DNA of 64,000 nt, from positions 3,515,001 to 3,579,000 of the forward strand of contig NZ_JACXXJ020000005.1 of assembly GCF_014926405.1 (NCBI RefSeq), written 5' to 3'. The stretch comes from Agrobacterium vitis (GTDB lineage: Bacteria; Pseudomonadota; Alphaproteobacteria; Rhizobiales; Rhizobiaceae). Both the position numbers and the translations under genes were made by a program. The notes beneath the pieces were generated by a model. The model made no database searches. It saw nothing but the letters and a program-made list of their open reading frames with translations, and was not told the origin of the DNA. Every line of letters starts with the position of its first letter. The first letter of the stretch is position 1. Shown in pieces: positions 8,438 through 23,678 of the stretch.

Positions 8438-9553
8438 TTATTGCAGGGCTGTCAGGGTGAAGCCCTGAGCGCGCAGCAATTCCACCAGACCTTTTTCGCC
8501 CGGCAGATGTAAGGCGCCGACAGCCATGAAGACCTTGCCTTGACTGATAAGCGGACCAGCGCGCTGTGCCATGACTTTGTTGCGGTCGATCACGATCCGC
8601 TGATCGAAATCAGCTTGGCCATCTGCCTTATCTGTTTCACCGTTCGGGGACACTATTTTCAGCATAGGCATGATTTCCCCGACCTCGCCCTTCAAATAAA
8701 GGGAGATCATGGTTTCATTGACGTCATTGATCTTGTCACCAAGCTCGACGGCCTCGATCAGCGATTGTAAATGAAAAGCCATCGGCAGGTCGTTCATCGC
8801 GGCCAATTGTTCGGCATAGGTTTCCAGTCCGACCACCCGCTTGCCGGCCTTGGCGGCATTTTCGGCAATCTGCTTGTCGAGGAAGGACTGTCCCTCGGCT
8901 TTGCGGGCCTTTTCGCAGGCCGGAAGTGCGACGAAAGCCGCGAGAATCCAGGGTTTCATCCTGTTGACGGCGGTGAGTGACAGACCACGTTCTTTCAGTC
9001 CGGCTTCGAGCGTTGCCGTCTGCTCAGGTGTCAGGCGGCTGGTAATCGTCGTGCCATCGGTAAACATCGACAATTCCGGCTTTGCCAGAAGCGCGAGGGC
9101 GGCTTTCTTGTCATCGAGGACCTCATCGGATTCAACGATGATGGTATCGGCTGCCGCTGCGGCGTCCGGTGCGCCTTTCGGCATCGTCAGCACGCGCGGG
9201 TCGGTAACATGCATGGTGCCAAGCAGGAAGGACGGGGCAATGCCGGGCTTTTCGATCTTCCAGAAAATCGCATGGCCATTCGGAACCTTGGCCGCTTCGG
9301 CCTCCAGCGCTTGATAGGCTTTCGGGTCCTTTTGCTGCAAATCCGGCAGGAGATCGCGTCCGGTGCAGGAAAGGTCCTCGGCCTTGGCGAAGCTCGATGA
9401 CACGATAGCCGCAATCAGCAACGTCAGGAACAGCAGGGGCAAGGCCATGACGATGGCCAAGGCACGGTCAGTCCAGCGGGGGGCGGCCCAGCGTGGGTCA
9501 GCCCAGCGGGAAACGCTTGTGTTTATCGCTGACATATTCTTGGCTTTAAACAT
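8438..9553 (-). CDS. TraB/GumN-family protein, membrane-anchored
   Basis: A 371-residue protein of the TraB/GumN family. Seen in the sequence: a Trp/Pro/Ala-rich N-terminus, a single membrane anchor or signal segment (about 30-52), a Cys soon after export (DLSCTGRDLL), the conserved N-terminal LLGTMHVTDPRVL with the family His, and the C-terminal AVGALHLPGEKGLVELL with a second conserved His. By analogy to Tiki/TraB proteins these residues may bind a metal in a protease-like site, but bacterial members have no settled function. The bulk of the protein is probably periplasmic. It shares strand with xerC, 94 bp downstream of it. The start is the first ATG; a second ATG lies six codons further in. 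Confidence 0.82.
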   Translation of the reverse strand: MFKAKNMSAINTSVSRWADPRWAAPRWTDRALAIVMALPLLFLTLLIAAIVSSSFAKAEDLSCTGRDLLPDLQQKDPKAYQALEAEAAKVPNGHAIFWKIEKPGIAPSFLLGTMHVTDPRVLTMPKGAPDAAAAADTIIVESDEVLDDKKAALALLAKPELSMFTDGTTITSRLTPEQTATLEAGLKERGLSLTAVNRMKPWILAAFVALPACEKARKAEGQSFLDKQIAENAAKAGKRVVGLETYAEQLAAMNDLPMAFHLQSLIEAVELGDKINDVNETMISLYLKGEVGEIMPMLKIVSPNGETDKADGQADFDQRIVIDRNKVMAQRAGPLISQGKVFMAVGALHLPGEKGLVELLRAQGFTLTALQ

Positions 9554-9647
9554 CCTGCCTGCTTTCTAAGGTCCATCTAGGCGTGTCTGTCTGGCACCGC
9601 CGGTTCCCTTTTACCGAACCCTATTTTCCAAAATTAAACATTTGGTA

Positions 9648-10607
9648 TCACGCGCGGGGATGCGCCCGGTCATACACATCCAACAGCCGTGCCGAATCCA
9701 CGCCGGTATAGATCTGGGTGGTGGAAAGGCTGGCATGGCCGAGCAATTCTTGAATAGTTCTAAGGTCGCCGCCGCCGCTCAGCAGATGCGTGGCAAAGGA
9801 ATGGCGCAATGCATGTGGCGTTGCTGTATCCGGCAGGCCGAGTGCCGAGCGCAAGCGCTGCATTTCCCGCTGGATGATGCCTTGCTGCAATTTCCCGCCG
9901 CGCGCGCCGCGAAACAGCGGCTCTCCGGCTGGGAGATGATAGGGGCAGAGGCTTTGATAGGATTCAACCGCTTGCCGCACAATGGGCAAGAGCGGCACGA
10001 GCCGGGTCTTGTTGCCCTTGCCGGTCACCCGCAGCGTGGTCGTCGTGGCGACGATATCGGCGGGTGTCAGGTCCAGCGCCTCGGAAATGCGCAGGCCGCA
10101 GCCATAGAGCAAAGCAAAAACCGCGGCGTCCCGCGCCGCGATCCAAGGCTCCTCGTTCAATTGTGTTTCCGCGGCCACCACCGTCAAAGCCTGGGCGGCA
10201 CTGAGCGGCTTCGGCAGCGATTTCGGCTGCTTGGGTGAGCGGATGGCACCGGCACCGGCGGCATTGACTAGGCCTTTGCGCTCCAGATAGCGCAAGAGCG
10301 ACCGGACACCGGCAAGATGACGACCGAGCGAGCGAGCGCCAGCACCTTCCTTGCGGCGTGACGACAAAAATGCGCGCAGGTCGGAAGGCCGTAACGCCTT
10401 GATATCATCGATTGACGGAGGACCGCCGAAATAACCGGTCAGAAATCCCAGAAACTGACGGGTATCGCGTTCATAGGCGGTCAACGTGTGATCGGCGAGC
10501 CGCCTTTGTCCAGACAGGCTCGCAAGCCAGTTCTGGCGTTCCGCCATCAGGTCGGGGGCGGCAATCAACAGCAGTTCTGTCACGGCAGGGCCTTCGTGAT
10601 TGATCAT
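9648..10607 (-). CDS. xerC: Tyrosine recombinase XerC
   Basis: XerC acts with XerD at dif to resolve chromosome dimers at division. The 319-residue protein has the N-terminal SAM-like core-binding domain (about 20-110) and the catalytic domain with the complete tyrosine-recombinase set: Arg173 (GCGLRISEAL), Lys197 (TGKGNKTR), His265 and Arg268 (HALRHSFATHLL), His291 (LGHASLSTTQ) and nucleophile Tyr300. The length and the linkage to priA are usual for the chromosomal XerC of Rhizobiaceae, so a phage or integron integrase is unlikely. It is divergent from the chemoreceptor gene at 10929. Confidence 0.93.
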   Translation of the reverse strand: MINHEGPAVTELLLIAAPDLMAERQNWLASLSGQRRLADHTLTAYERDTRQFLGFLTGYFGGPPSIDDIKALRPSDLRAFLSSRRKEGAGARSLGRHLAGVRSLLRYLERKGLVNAAGAGAIRSPKQPKSLPKPLSAAQALTVVAAETQLNEEPWIAARDAAVFALLYGCGLRISEALDLTPADIVATTTTLRVTGKGNKTRLVPLLPIVRQAVESYQSLCPYHLPAGEPLFRGARGGKLQQGIIQREMQRLRSALGLPDTATPHALRHSFATHLLSGGGDLRTIQELLGHASLSTTQIYTGVDSARLLDVYDRAHPRA

Positions 10608-10928
10608 CTTATACAGTGGCGTCTATCTTGGTCTTGAACAGTCCAGGAATCGCACATCAAAGCCATCCTGCCGGAGAGCCATTAGGGAAGGATTAACCGA
10701 CGCGCCGAGGTCACCGAACCGATGCGACGCATGCCCAGACGTGCATTGAGAGTATTAAATATACTCTTAGTTTATGTTGGTTTAACAATCGTCAAAATCG
10801 GTTCTATACTTTGGTTTTATACCCTCGATATTGAGGGGATATTTTGAATATATTAATAGTCGGAATATCTAAATATCAGCCAATCTGAAGATCTTGCGGG
10901 AAGATCTCGGCTGGCGAAAGAAACCAAC
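10608..10928. other. AT-rich divergent intergenic region, xerC / chemoreceptor
   Basis: This 321-bp gap has no convincing gene. It is clearly more AT-rich than its flanks. It contains an inverted repeat AGAGTAT-N5-ATACTCT (10749-10767), a promoter-like pair for the chemoreceptor (separate entry), and a small hairpin CCCTC/GAGGG (10822-10826 with 10833-10837) in what would be the 5' leader. Confidence 0.6.
10782..10810 (+). promoter_or_regulatory. Candidate sigma-70-type promoter of the chemoreceptor gene
   Basis: TTAACA at 10782-10787 and TATACT at 10805-10810 are separated by exactly 17 bp and each differs from the vegetative consensus by one base. Transcription would start near 10817, leaving a leader of about 110 nt. 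The inverted repeat at 10749-10767 lies just upstream of the -35 element. Confidence 0.5.
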
Positions 10929-13265
10929 ATGCAGTTTAAGTCCATACAAATGAAAATTGCCGTGCTTGCAGGTCTTTGCGTCCTGTCTGCCACGGCTGGC
11001 CTGGTCGGCTATGGCATTGTCTCCGCCGGGCAGACAAGAGATTTTGTCGGCGATAACGTCACCAAGCTCACCGAAGCCAAAACCCGGGAAGCCCTGTCCA
11101 CGCTCGCCTCCACCCAGTCGGGCATCATCCGGTCATCGCTGGATGGGGCTTTCGATGCCGCACGGAACCTGGCACGTAGTTTTGAGGTTGTTGCGGGCGA
11201 CAAGGTCAATGGTACGGCGGTGGAGCTGAGGCGCGGGCAGCTTAACGCCATGTTGTTGAACTTGCTCAAGGATAACCCACGTTTCAACGGCACCTATAGC
11301 GCCTGGGAACCGAACGCACTTGATGGCAATGACGGCCAGTTCCGCGACCGCCGCGATCTGGGGTCCGATGCGACGGGGCGCTTCCTGCCCTATTGGACCC
11401 GGGATGCGGAGGGCAAGATCGCCATTCAACCGCTTGTCGAATATGACAGTGCAGAATTGCATCCGAATGGCGTGATGAAGGGCGGTTGGTATATCGGTCC
11501 GCAGCAAGGCGGGGGCGAGAGCATTCTCGATCCATTGCCTTATATCGTTCAGGGCAAGAACGTGTTTCTTGCCACCATGTCTGTGCCAATCATGATTGAT
11601 GGCAAGTTTCGCGGTGTCGCCGGGGCCGATTTCGATCTCGGCTTCGTGCAGAAGCTGGCAGAGGATGTGCGCGCCTCAATCTATGGCGGCAAGGCAGGCG
11701 TTAAGATCGTGAGTTACAAGGGGTTGGTGGTCGCCGATAGCGAGCATCCCGACACAATCGGGCAGCGTTTTGACAAGACGACACCGGCGCTCTCCGGCCT
11801 TCTACCGATGATCCAGGGTGGCAAGGCCGACGTTCTTGCCGATGCCGATCAGTTTCAGGCATTTTCCCCAATCGCCATTGGGCGTACCAAGACACCATGG
11901 TCGGTGATCGTGTCCGTGCCCAGGCCGGTGGCGATGGCCGAGGCAATCAGCCTGGACCAGGCGCTGAACCAGCGCGGCGGCAGTGATATCATCTTCCAGG
12001 CTATCGTCGCCCTGATCATTGCGGCCGGTGGTATCGGTGCCATGTGGTTCGTGGCGCTCAGCATTGCCAAGCCCATCCGGGCCATGACGGCCAGCATGGG
12101 CCAGCTTGCCGGTGGCGAGACGGATATCACCATTCCTGGCGCGGGCAGGGCCGATGAAATCGGTGCTATGGCCGATGCGGTCGGCGTGTTCCGTGACAAT
12201 GCAGTCGCTAACCGCCAGTTGGAGCAGGATGCGGCGGCCAGCCGCCAGACAACGGAAACCGAACGTCGCCGCACCGCAGAAGTCGACAGGTTGCGGGCCG
12301 AAGCGATGGCCCAGGCCACGTCCGGCCTCGCCGATGGCCTCAAGCATCTTGCCAATGCCGATCTGACGTTCCGGCTGGACCAGCCCTTCGCGCCGGAATT
12401 CGAAAGCCTGCGGGCCGATTTCAACGCGGCCATCACCCAGTTGCGCGAGGCAATGATCGCCGTGACCCAGGCCTCGCAATCGATTGACAACGGTTCACTG
12501 GAAATCAGCGGCAGTTCCGATGAACTGTCCAAGCGCACGGAACAGCAGGCGGCGTCGCTGGAAGAGACGGCCGCCGCCCTGGACCAGATCACCGCCAATG
12601 TCGGCAATTCTTCCAAGCGTGCCGAGGAAGCCAGAACAGTCGCCGTCGAGGCCAATAGCAGCGCGACCAGCTCTGGCCGGGTTGTGGCGGATGCGGTCAA
12701 TGCCATGCAGCGTATCGAACAATCGTCCAGCCAGATCGCCAATATTATCGGGGTGATCGATGAGATTGCTTTCCAGACCAATCTTCTGGCGCTGAACGCC
12801 GGCGTGGAAGCGGCGCGCGCGGGCGAGGCTGGCAAGGGCTTTGCCGTCGTTGCCCAGGAAGTCCGCGAGCTCGCCCAGCGCTCTGCCCAGGCGGCCCGCG
12901 AAATCAAGGAACTGATCCGCAATTCGACGGTGGAAGTGGACAGAGGCGTGGAACTGGTACGCAATACCGGCGAATCGCTGAAGACCATTGTGGATTATAT
13001 CGTGACGATCAATCGGCATATGGATGCCATTGCTCTGTCTGCGCGCGAACAGTCGGTTGGCTTGTCCGAAGTCAACACCGCTGTAAACCAGATGGATCAG
13101 GTCACCCAGAAAAATGCCGCCATGGTCGAGGAAACCAATGCGGCGAGTGCGGCGTTGGCCTCAGAGGCTACAGTTTTGCTTGATCTGGTCCGGCGGTTTA
13201 ATCTGCACCCCGCCCATGGAGCTATCGGTTCCCAACCGTCGACCGGCTTGCGGCGGGTGGGGTGA
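10929..13265 (+). CDS. Methyl-accepting chemotaxis protein with periplasmic Cache-type sensor
   Basis: A transmembrane chemoreceptor of 778 residues. Order: first membrane helix (about 8-30), a large periplasmic domain (about 40-345) of double-Cache type with the [11 protein letters not shown] and [19 protein letters not shown] elements seen in amino-acid-binding Cache receptors, second membrane helix (about 354-376), HAMP (about 378-430), then the cytoplasmic signalling domain with the conserved hairpin tip ([23 protein letters not shown]). Glutamine/glutamate-rich helices flanking the tip provide methylation sites. No CheR-tethering pentapeptide is seen at the C-terminus (ends GLRRVG). The ligand is unknown. 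It stands alone between xerC and priA, away from the che operon. Confidence 0.93.
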   Translation: MQFKSIQMKIAVLAGLCVLSATAGLVGYGIVSAGQTRDFVGDNVTKLTEAKTREALSTLASTQSGIIRSSLDGAFDAARNLARSFEVVAGDKVNGTAVELRRGQLNAMLLNLLKDNPRFNGTYSAWEPNALDGNDGQFRDRRDLGSDATGRFLPYWTRDAEGKIAIQPLVEYDSAELHPNGVMKGGWYIGPQQGGGESILDPLPYIVQGKNVFLATMSVPIMIDGKFRGVAGADFDLGFVQKLAEDVRASIYGGKAGVKIVSYKGLVVADSEHPDTIGQRFDKTTPALSGLLPMIQGGKADVLADADQFQAFSPIAIGRTKTPWSVIVSVPRPVAMAEAISLDQALNQRGGSDIIFQAIVALIIAAGGIGAMWFVALSIAKPIRAMTASMGQLAGGETDITIPGAGRADEIGAMADAVGVFRDNAVANRQLEQDAAASRQTTETERRRTAEVDRLRAEAMAQATSGLADGLKHLANADLTFRLDQPFAPEFESLRADFNAAITQLREAMIAVTQASQSIDNGSLEISGSSDELSKRTEQQAASLEETAAALDQITANVGNSSKRAEEARTVAVEANSSATSSGRVVADAVNAMQRIEQSSSQIANIIGVIDEIAFQTNLLALNAGVEAARAGEAGKGFAVVAQEVRELAQRSAQAAREIKELIRNSTVEVDRGVELVRNTGESLKTIVDYIVTINRHMDAIALSAREQSVGLSEVNTAVNQMDQVTQKNAAMVEETNAASAALASEATVLLDLVRRFNLHPAHGAIGSQPSTGLRRVG

Positions 13266-13365
13266 GCAACCGGACTGCCCACATCCGTCCTGGTGTCGGA
13301 TGCGGGCCATTACGGCGTAAATTTCCGGTTCCATTTTGTTCTGTTCGGGGGCATGGTCCGGCGCA

Positions 13366-15585
13366 ATGAGCACCGAATCGTCAGATCTGTTTGGTCCGCG
13401 CGCCAAGGCCGGTCCTGCCCGCCGCGCCGTCCCCGTCCTGGTGCCCCTGCCGGCGCCGGGGCCTTACAGTTACGCCGTTCCCGATGAGATGATGGTGACG
13501 CCTGGCGCCATCGTGCAGGTGCCGCTTGGGCCGCGCAAAGTGGTTGGCGTTGTCTGGGATGGCGACGATGATGGGGCCAAGGTCGATCCCGCCAAACTGC
13601 GTAGTATTGAGAAGGTGTTCGATTGCCCACCGCTGGATGCGGGCATGCGCCGGTTCATCGACTGGGTGGCGGCCTATACTCTTTCTCCGCCCGGATTGGT
13701 GGCTCGCATGGCCTTGCGCGCGCCTGCCGCCTTCGATCCCGACCCGATGATCGAAGGGTTACGCTACAGCGGTCATGCCCCGGAAAAACTGACCCCGGCC
13801 CGTAGAAAAGTGCTGGAATTGGCTGAGGATGGGCTTTCCTGGACCAAGAGCGGGCTTGCTCATGCGGCAGGGGTCTCGACCTCGGTTGTTGATGGCATGG
13901 CAAAGCTCGGCCTGTTTGAAACCGTATTTCTGCCGCCACCACCGCTGGTGGCCCTGCCGGACCCGGATTACGCCGCCCATCGTCTCTCCGGTCCGCAGCT
14001 GGGCGCAGCCGAGGTGCTCGTGGAGAGTGTTCGGGATGGCGGGTTTTCGGTGGCGCTGATCGATGGCGTCACAGGGTCCGGCAAGACGGAAGTCTATTTC
14101 GAAGCGATTGCCGAAACCCTGCGCCAGGGCCGCCAGGTGCTGATCCTTTTACCGGAAATCGCTCTGACCACCGCTTTTCTGGAGCGGTTTCAGGACCGTT
14201 TTGGTGCCAAACCCGGCGAATGGCATTCTGATCTTGCCACCCGGACGCGGGAAAAAGTCTGGCGGCAGACAGCGACAGGCGACATCCGGGTGGTGGCCGG
14301 TGCGCGCTCGGCGCTTTTTCTGCCCTTTGCCGATCTGGGGCTGATCATTGTCGATGAGGAGCATGATCCGGCCTTCAAGCAGGAAGACAGGGTGTTTTAC
14401 AATGCCAGGGACATGGCGGTGGTGCGGGCGCGGATTGCCAGCATTCCTGCTGTGCTGGTGTCGGCCACGCCGTCCGTTGAAAGTCAGGTCAACAGTTATA
14501 GCGGTCGCTACAAGCGTATTCACCTGCCGACCCGTTTTGCCGATGCGGCGATGCCGGATCTGCATCTTGTCGATATGCGCCGCCATCCGCCGGAACGGGG
14601 CGGGTTTCTTTCACCTCTCATGCTGCGGGCCATCGGCAAGACGGTGGAAAAGCAGCAACAGGCACTGTTGTTTCTCAATCGGCGGGGCTATGCGCCGCTG
14701 ACGCTGTGCCGGGTCTGTGGCCATCGTTTCCAATGCCCGCAATGTTCCAGTTGGCTGGTGGAACACCGGTTTCGCGGCCAGATTCAATGCCATCAATGCG
14801 GCTATGCCGAGCCGACGCCCAATGCCTGCCCCGAATGCGGGACGCTGGACCATCTCGTTGCCTGCGGGCCGGGCGTGGAGCGGATTGCCGAGGAGGTGGA
14901 GCGGCACTTCCCAGACGCTCGCACGCTGGTCTTGTCGTCGGATCTCGGCGGCGTCAAACGGCTCAGGCTGGAACTGGAAGCCATTGCCAAGGGCGAGGCG
15001 GATATCGTCATCGGCACGCAATTGGTGGCCAAGGGGCATAATTTTCCGCTGATGACGCTTGTCGGTATCGTTGATGCCGATATCGGCCTGGCCAATGGTG
15101 ATCCGCGCGCCGCCGAGCGAACCTTTCAGCTGTTGAGCCAGGTGACGGGGCGGGCGGGGCGTACCGGTTTGAAGAGTCATGGCCTTTTGCAGACCTATCA
15201 GCCGCAGCATCCGGTGATGCAAGCCATTGTTTCAGGCGATGCCGATGCCTTTTACGAGCGGGAAATTACCGAGCGGGAGCGGGCGGTGCTGCCGCCTTAC
15301 GGACGGCTTGTCTCGATCATCGTGTCGGCGGACAATAGGGCGGATGCCGAAACCCATGCCCGGCAATTGCGCCAGGCCGCCCCTGCTGTCGGCGGCATCG
15401 CCATTCTGGGGCCTGCCGAGGCACCGCTGGCGCTGATCCGTGGCCGCCATCGTTTCCGATTGCTCATTCATGGCCGCAAAGCCAGCGACATGCAGGCTTT
15501 TGTCGCTGCGATGCTGAGCAATGGCCCGAAAGAGCGCCGCTCCATCCAGGTGCAAGTGGATGTCGATCCGCAGAGCTTTCTTTGA
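13366..15585 (+). CDS. priA: Primosomal replication restart helicase PriA
   Basis: PriA recognises stalled or repaired forks and reloads the replisome. The protein has an N-terminal DNA-binding domain, the helicase core with Walker A GVTGSGKTEVYF and DEEH-type Walker B (VDEEHDPAF), motif SATPSVES, and the zinc-binding insertion with paired cysteines (CRVCGHRFQCPQC ... CHQCGY ... CPECG). The later helicase motifs include IGTQLVAKGHNFPLMTLVGIVDAD and QVTGRAGR. I chose the ATG at 13366 (MSTESSDLF), giving 739 residues; the frame is open from a TTG 30 bp further upstream, but that extension looks unlike a protein start. It is co-directional with the following membrane-protein gene and the atp operon. 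Confidence 0.95.
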   Translation: MSTESSDLFGPRAKAGPARRAVPVLVPLPAPGPYSYAVPDEMMVTPGAIVQVPLGPRKVVGVVWDGDDDGAKVDPAKLRSIEKVFDCPPLDAGMRRFIDWVAAYTLSPPGLVARMALRAPAAFDPDPMIEGLRYSGHAPEKLTPARRKVLELAEDGLSWTKSGLAHAAGVSTSVVDGMAKLGLFETVFLPPPPLVALPDPDYAAHRLSGPQLGAAEVLVESVRDGGFSVALIDGVTGSGKTEVYFEAIAETLRQGRQVLILLPEIALTTAFLERFQDRFGAKPGEWHSDLATRTREKVWRQTATGDIRVVAGARSALFLPFADLGLIIVDEEHDPAFKQEDRVFYNARDMAVVRARIASIPAVLVSATPSVESQVNSYSGRYKRIHLPTRFADAAMPDLHLVDMRRHPPERGGFLSPLMLRAIGKTVEKQQQALLFLNRRGYAPLTLCRVCGHRFQCPQCSSWLVEHRFRGQIQCHQCGYAEPTPNACPECGTLDHLVACGPGVERIAEEVERHFPDARTLVLSSDLGGVKRLRLELEAIAKGEADIVIGTQLVAKGHNFPLMTLVGIVDADIGLANGDPRAAERTFQLLSQVTGRAGRTGLKSHGLLQTYQPQHPVMQAIVSGDADAFYEREITERERAVLPPYGRLVSIIVSADNRADAETHARQLRQAAPAVGGIAILGPAEAPLALIRGRHRFRLLIHGRKASDMQAFVAAMLSNGPKERRSIQVQVDVDPQSFL

Positions 15586-15777
15586 TGCCGGGGAATACGA
15601 CGAGTGATTTCCAATAATCCCTCGTATAAAGGGCATTCAGCGCTTGAGGTGACGACAGCCAGATATTGCGCCTGGATTTGCCTGTGGCATAAGAGCGCAA
15701 ATACGATTCATCCTCCTGCTTTGCGCCGCATCAAGGCCTGAGACAGGGACGATCACAGAGGACCACCAGAGGCAGCC

Positions 15778-16173
15778 ATGGAATTCTATTTTCCGACCGA
15801 AACCGGCGAGCAACTGGCCTTTGCCAGCGCCGCGCTCTTTGCCCTTCTGGGCCTGTTCATTATGTTTGCCCCTGTTATCACCCTTCGGGGGCTCGGCTTG
15901 AGCGGGTGGGAGGGCCGCCGGGAAGGGTTGGCCGCGCTACGTCTGGGTGGCGGCATGATGACCGGCCTTGGCGCAAGCGCCGTGATGCTGGCCCAGCCAA
16001 TGCTCTATCTGGCCTATGGGATCACTCTGGGGGTCGGGCTGTTTGGTTTGATTTTGTCGATCCTGTCGGACCATGGGGGAGCTCGCGGAGCGACCTGGCG
16101 CAATTTTCTACTTATAATTGCCGTTACTGTTTTAGGCATTTTGCCTTTCATCTACGTCTTTGGCCTAGTGTGA
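15778..16173 (+). CDS. Small integral membrane protein, function unknown
   Basis: A 131-residue hydrophobic protein with about four predicted membrane helices (roughly 14-38, 55-78, 80-98, 108-130) linked by short Gly/Arg-rich loops. It resembles the small four-helix membrane proteins of the DUF4345 kind, but I cannot assign it firmly. An AGAGG-type ribosome site (15767-15771) precedes the ATG. The gene lies between priA and atpH; an uncharacterised membrane gene here is common in relatives, and proximity to the ATP synthase genes is not evidence of function. Confidence 0.7.
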   Translation: MEFYFPTETGEQLAFASAALFALLGLFIMFAPVITLRGLGLSGWEGRREGLAALRLGGGMMTGLGASAVMLAQPMLYLAYGITLGVGLFGLILSILSDHGGARGATWRNFLLIIAVTVLGILPFIYVFGLV

Positions 16174-16424
16174 CGCGATTTCGCGCAATCCGCCTCATTA
16201 ATTTGACGGTGAAGATCACAAAATCGTCAAAAGCGGGTTGCCCTCCTCGTTTATTCCGTTAATACCCGTGTTGCGAGTCCGGGGATCGTATGCTAGACGG
16301 ACCGCAAATTTGGACGATACAAGCTGCACTGCTTGTGAAGTCCGGGGGAAAACTTAAACGATATCAAACTGGTGTTGCGCCAGCCGGCGCATGCGACAGT
16401 TTTGAGTAACATTCAGGGAATTTT

Positions 16425-18532
<2,108 letters not shown>

Positions 18533-18562
18533 ATCGGACTCGAGCCAAGGACGGATTAACGG

Positions 18563-19444
18563 ATGCCTTCACTAAAGGATCTGAAAAACCGGATCGCCTC
18601 CGTCAAGGCGACGCAGAAAATCACCAAAGCGATGAAAATGGTCGCTGCGGCTAAGTTGCGTCGTGCGCAGGAGGCGGCCGAGGCCGCCCGGCCGTATTCT
18701 CAGCGCATGGGCGCTGTTCTCGCCAATATCGCCCAGGCGGTTGGCAGCGATGACGGCGTGTCCACGCTGATGACGGGCACCGGCAAGGACGATGTGCATC
18801 TGCTCGTCGTCTGCACGGCCGAGCGTGGTCTTTGCGGCGGTTTCAATTCACAGATCTCGCGCTTTGCGCGTGATCATGTGCGCAGCTTGCTGGCAGCGGG
18901 CAAGACCGTGAAGATCTATTGCGTCGGCAAGAAGGGCTATGACAGTTTGCGCCGGGAATTCGGTGCATTGATCGTCGAGCGGACAGAGTTTCGCGAGGTC
19001 AAGCGCGTTGCGTTTGAAAATGCGGATACGGTTGCTCGCAAGGTGATCTCCATGTTCGACAAGGGCGAATTCGACGTCTGCACCTTGTTCTATTCGGAGT
19101 TCAAGTCGGTTATAAGCCAGATCCCGACAGCCCGTCAGTTGATTCCAGCGGCTGTTGGCGATGCTCCGGCAGCTTCCAGCAGCGCTGCCGCGATCTATGA
19201 TTACGAACCGGATGCGGCTTCGATCTTGTCCGACCTGATCCCGCGCAACATTGCGGTGCAGATTTTCCGTGCGCTTCTTGAAAATGCCGCCGGTGAAATG
19301 GGCGCTAAAATGAGCGCTATGGACAATGCCACGCGCAACGCCGGTGAGATGATCAACAAGTTGACGCTGAGTTACAATCGCCAGCGGCAGGCCAAGATCA
19401 CCACCGAACTCATCGAAATCATTGCAGGCGCCGAAGCGCTCTGA
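18563..19444 (+). CDS. atpG: ATP synthase F1 gamma subunit
   Basis: The gamma subunit forms the central rotor shaft in F1. It has 293 residues. The N-terminal helix [20 protein letters not shown] and the C-terminal helix with [18 protein letters not shown] and [15 protein letters not shown] are the conserved coiled-coil ends that penetrate the alpha-beta hexamer. The central Rossmann-like part contains [14 protein letters not shown]. It lies 30 bp after atpA and 24 bp before the chosen atpD start. Confidence 0.97.
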   Translation: MPSLKDLKNRIASVKATQKITKAMKMVAAAKLRRAQEAAEAARPYSQRMGAVLANIAQAVGSDDGVSTLMTGTGKDDVHLLVVCTAERGLCGGFNSQISRFARDHVRSLLAAGKTVKIYCVGKKGYDSLRREFGALIVERTEFREVKRVAFENADTVARKVISMFDKGEFDVCTLFYSEFKSVISQIPTARQLIPAAVGDAPAASSSAAAIYDYEPDAASILSDLIPRNIAVQIFRALLENAAGEMGAKMSAMDNATRNAGEMINKLTLSYNRQRQAKITTELIEIIAGAEAL

Positions 19445-19450
19445 GCTTGA

Positions 19451-20926
<1,476 letters not shown>

Positions 20927-20994
20927 TCCATGGATCGAAGAACGCACGGTTTATGATCGTGCGTTCAGTTTCCAGCGTTAGAAAGTAAAAAGCC

Positions 20995-21402
20995 ATGGCT
21001 GACAATTTCAATTTCGAATTCGTTTCCCCCGAGCGGTTGCTGATCTCGGAAAAGGTAAGCGAGGTTGTCATTCCGGCGACCGAAGGTGAGATGACCGTCA
21101 TGGCCCACCATGCGCCGACGATGACGGTGATCAAGCCAGGTGTCGTAACGGTGAAGTTTGCTTCCGGAAAAACCGGCAAATATGTCATTTTCGGTGGCTT
21201 TGCTGATATCACACCGGAAAGACTGACTCTGCTGGCGGAAAGTGCCGTACCGGTCGATGAGCTGAGCCGCGATACGCTGATGAAGCGGATCGAATTGGCC
21301 AAAGCTGAGCTGGACGATACGGAAAATCACGAACACCGGACCAAGCTGGAGCAGTTCTTGAACGCAATGACGCATCTTAACGGCGTCCTGGTTCCAGCCT
21401 GA
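20995..21402 (+). CDS. atpC: ATP synthase F1 epsilon subunit
   Basis: Epsilon regulates rotation and couples the rotor to the c-ring. The 135-residue protein has the N-terminal beta-sandwich (FEFVSPERLLISEKVSEVVIPA, GEMTVMAHHAPTM, FGGFADI) and a C-terminal helical hairpin (MKRIELAKAELDDTENHEHRTKL). It is the last gene of the operon and is followed by a terminator 31 bp after its stop. Confidence 0.96.
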   Translation: MADNFNFEFVSPERLLISEKVSEVVIPATEGEMTVMAHHAPTMTVIKPGVVTVKFASGKTGKYVIFGGFADITPERLTLLAESAVPVDELSRDTLMKRIELAKAELDDTENHEHRTKLEQFLNAMTHLNGVLVPA

Positions 21403-21433
21403 TTGACGGCGTCTTCATTTTTCGGTTTTCAAG

Positions 21434-21457
21434 GCGGCCCTCGTGGCCGCTTTTTTT
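21434..21457 (+). terminator. Rho-independent terminator of the atp operon
   Basis: GCGGCC (21434-21439) pairs with GGCCGC (21445-21450) around a 5-nt loop and is followed directly by seven T residues. Confidence 0.88.
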
Positions 21458-23156
<1,699 letters not shown>

Positions 23157-23226
23157 GCAGTTTTTGTCCGTCGCTGATCCGCTTCCCTTCATCCGGTGTT
23201 CAGCAGTCCGTAGACATTGTCATTCG

Positions 23227-23601
23227 ATGGAACCTATGATCGCTTCTTCAACAGACGCCGAAACGCCGGCGAGCCAATTGGCCAACTTCATGCAGAAAGC
23301 AGCAGGCGCCGCTGCTCTTCTGAAGGCCCTATCCCATGAAAACCGGCTGTTGATTCTGTGTATTCTCAGCGAAGGGGAAAAGACGGTTGGCGAGCTGGAA
23401 GTGCTTCTGCAATTGCAGCAGGCCATTGTTTCACAGCAACTGGCACGGTTGCGGATGGACAATCTGGTGGAAAGCCGCCGGTCCGGGCGCCAGATTTATT
23501 ATTCGATCAACAATCCGGCGGTGAAGGAACTGGTATCGGTGCTGTACCAGATGTATTGTTCACCGGCGGGCGAGGAGACGACATTCGACCTGCGTGATTG
23601 A
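23227..23601 (+). CDS. ArsR-family regulator with a SqrR/BigR-type cysteine pair
   Basis: A winged-helix repressor of about 124 residues. The HTH runs from LLKALSHENRLLILCILSEGEKTVGELEVLL to QAIVSQQLARLRMDNLV and the wing is RRSGRQIYYSIN. Two cysteines are present: Cys45 in the helix LLILCIL and Cys111 in VLYQMYCSP. Their 66-residue spacing and contexts match the dithiol pair of the SqrR/BigR/HlyU persulfide sensors as I recall them, which form a polysulfide bridge and release DNA. No arsenite- or zinc-type cluster is seen. The start may be ATG 23227 or ATG 23236. It lies between ldh and the LysR regulator of the formate dehydrogenase operon. No sulfide-oxidising enzyme is encoded in the window. 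Confidence 0.8.
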   Translation: MEPMIASSTDAETPASQLANFMQKAAGAAALLKALSHENRLLILCILSEGEKTVGELEVLLQLQQAIVSQQLARLRMDNLVESRRSGRQIYYSINNPAVKELVSVLYQMYCSPAGEETTFDLRD

Positions 23602-23678
23602 TGCGCATGGGACTGCCGACAAAGGACGTGCTTCGGCCTTTCCGATGATTCAAGGCTCGGGCGACAGGCGGTGCAGCG

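Noticed and set aside
9584..9600. A sigma-54 site (TGGCAC ... ) between TraB-family gene and xerC
   Set aside because: The -12 half lacks the TTGC element and it points away from the adjacent gene starts.
9648..10607. A mobile-element integrase
   Set aside because: The length, complete XerC residue set and core-genome position support the chromosomal XerC; no attachment repeats or cargo genes are nearby.
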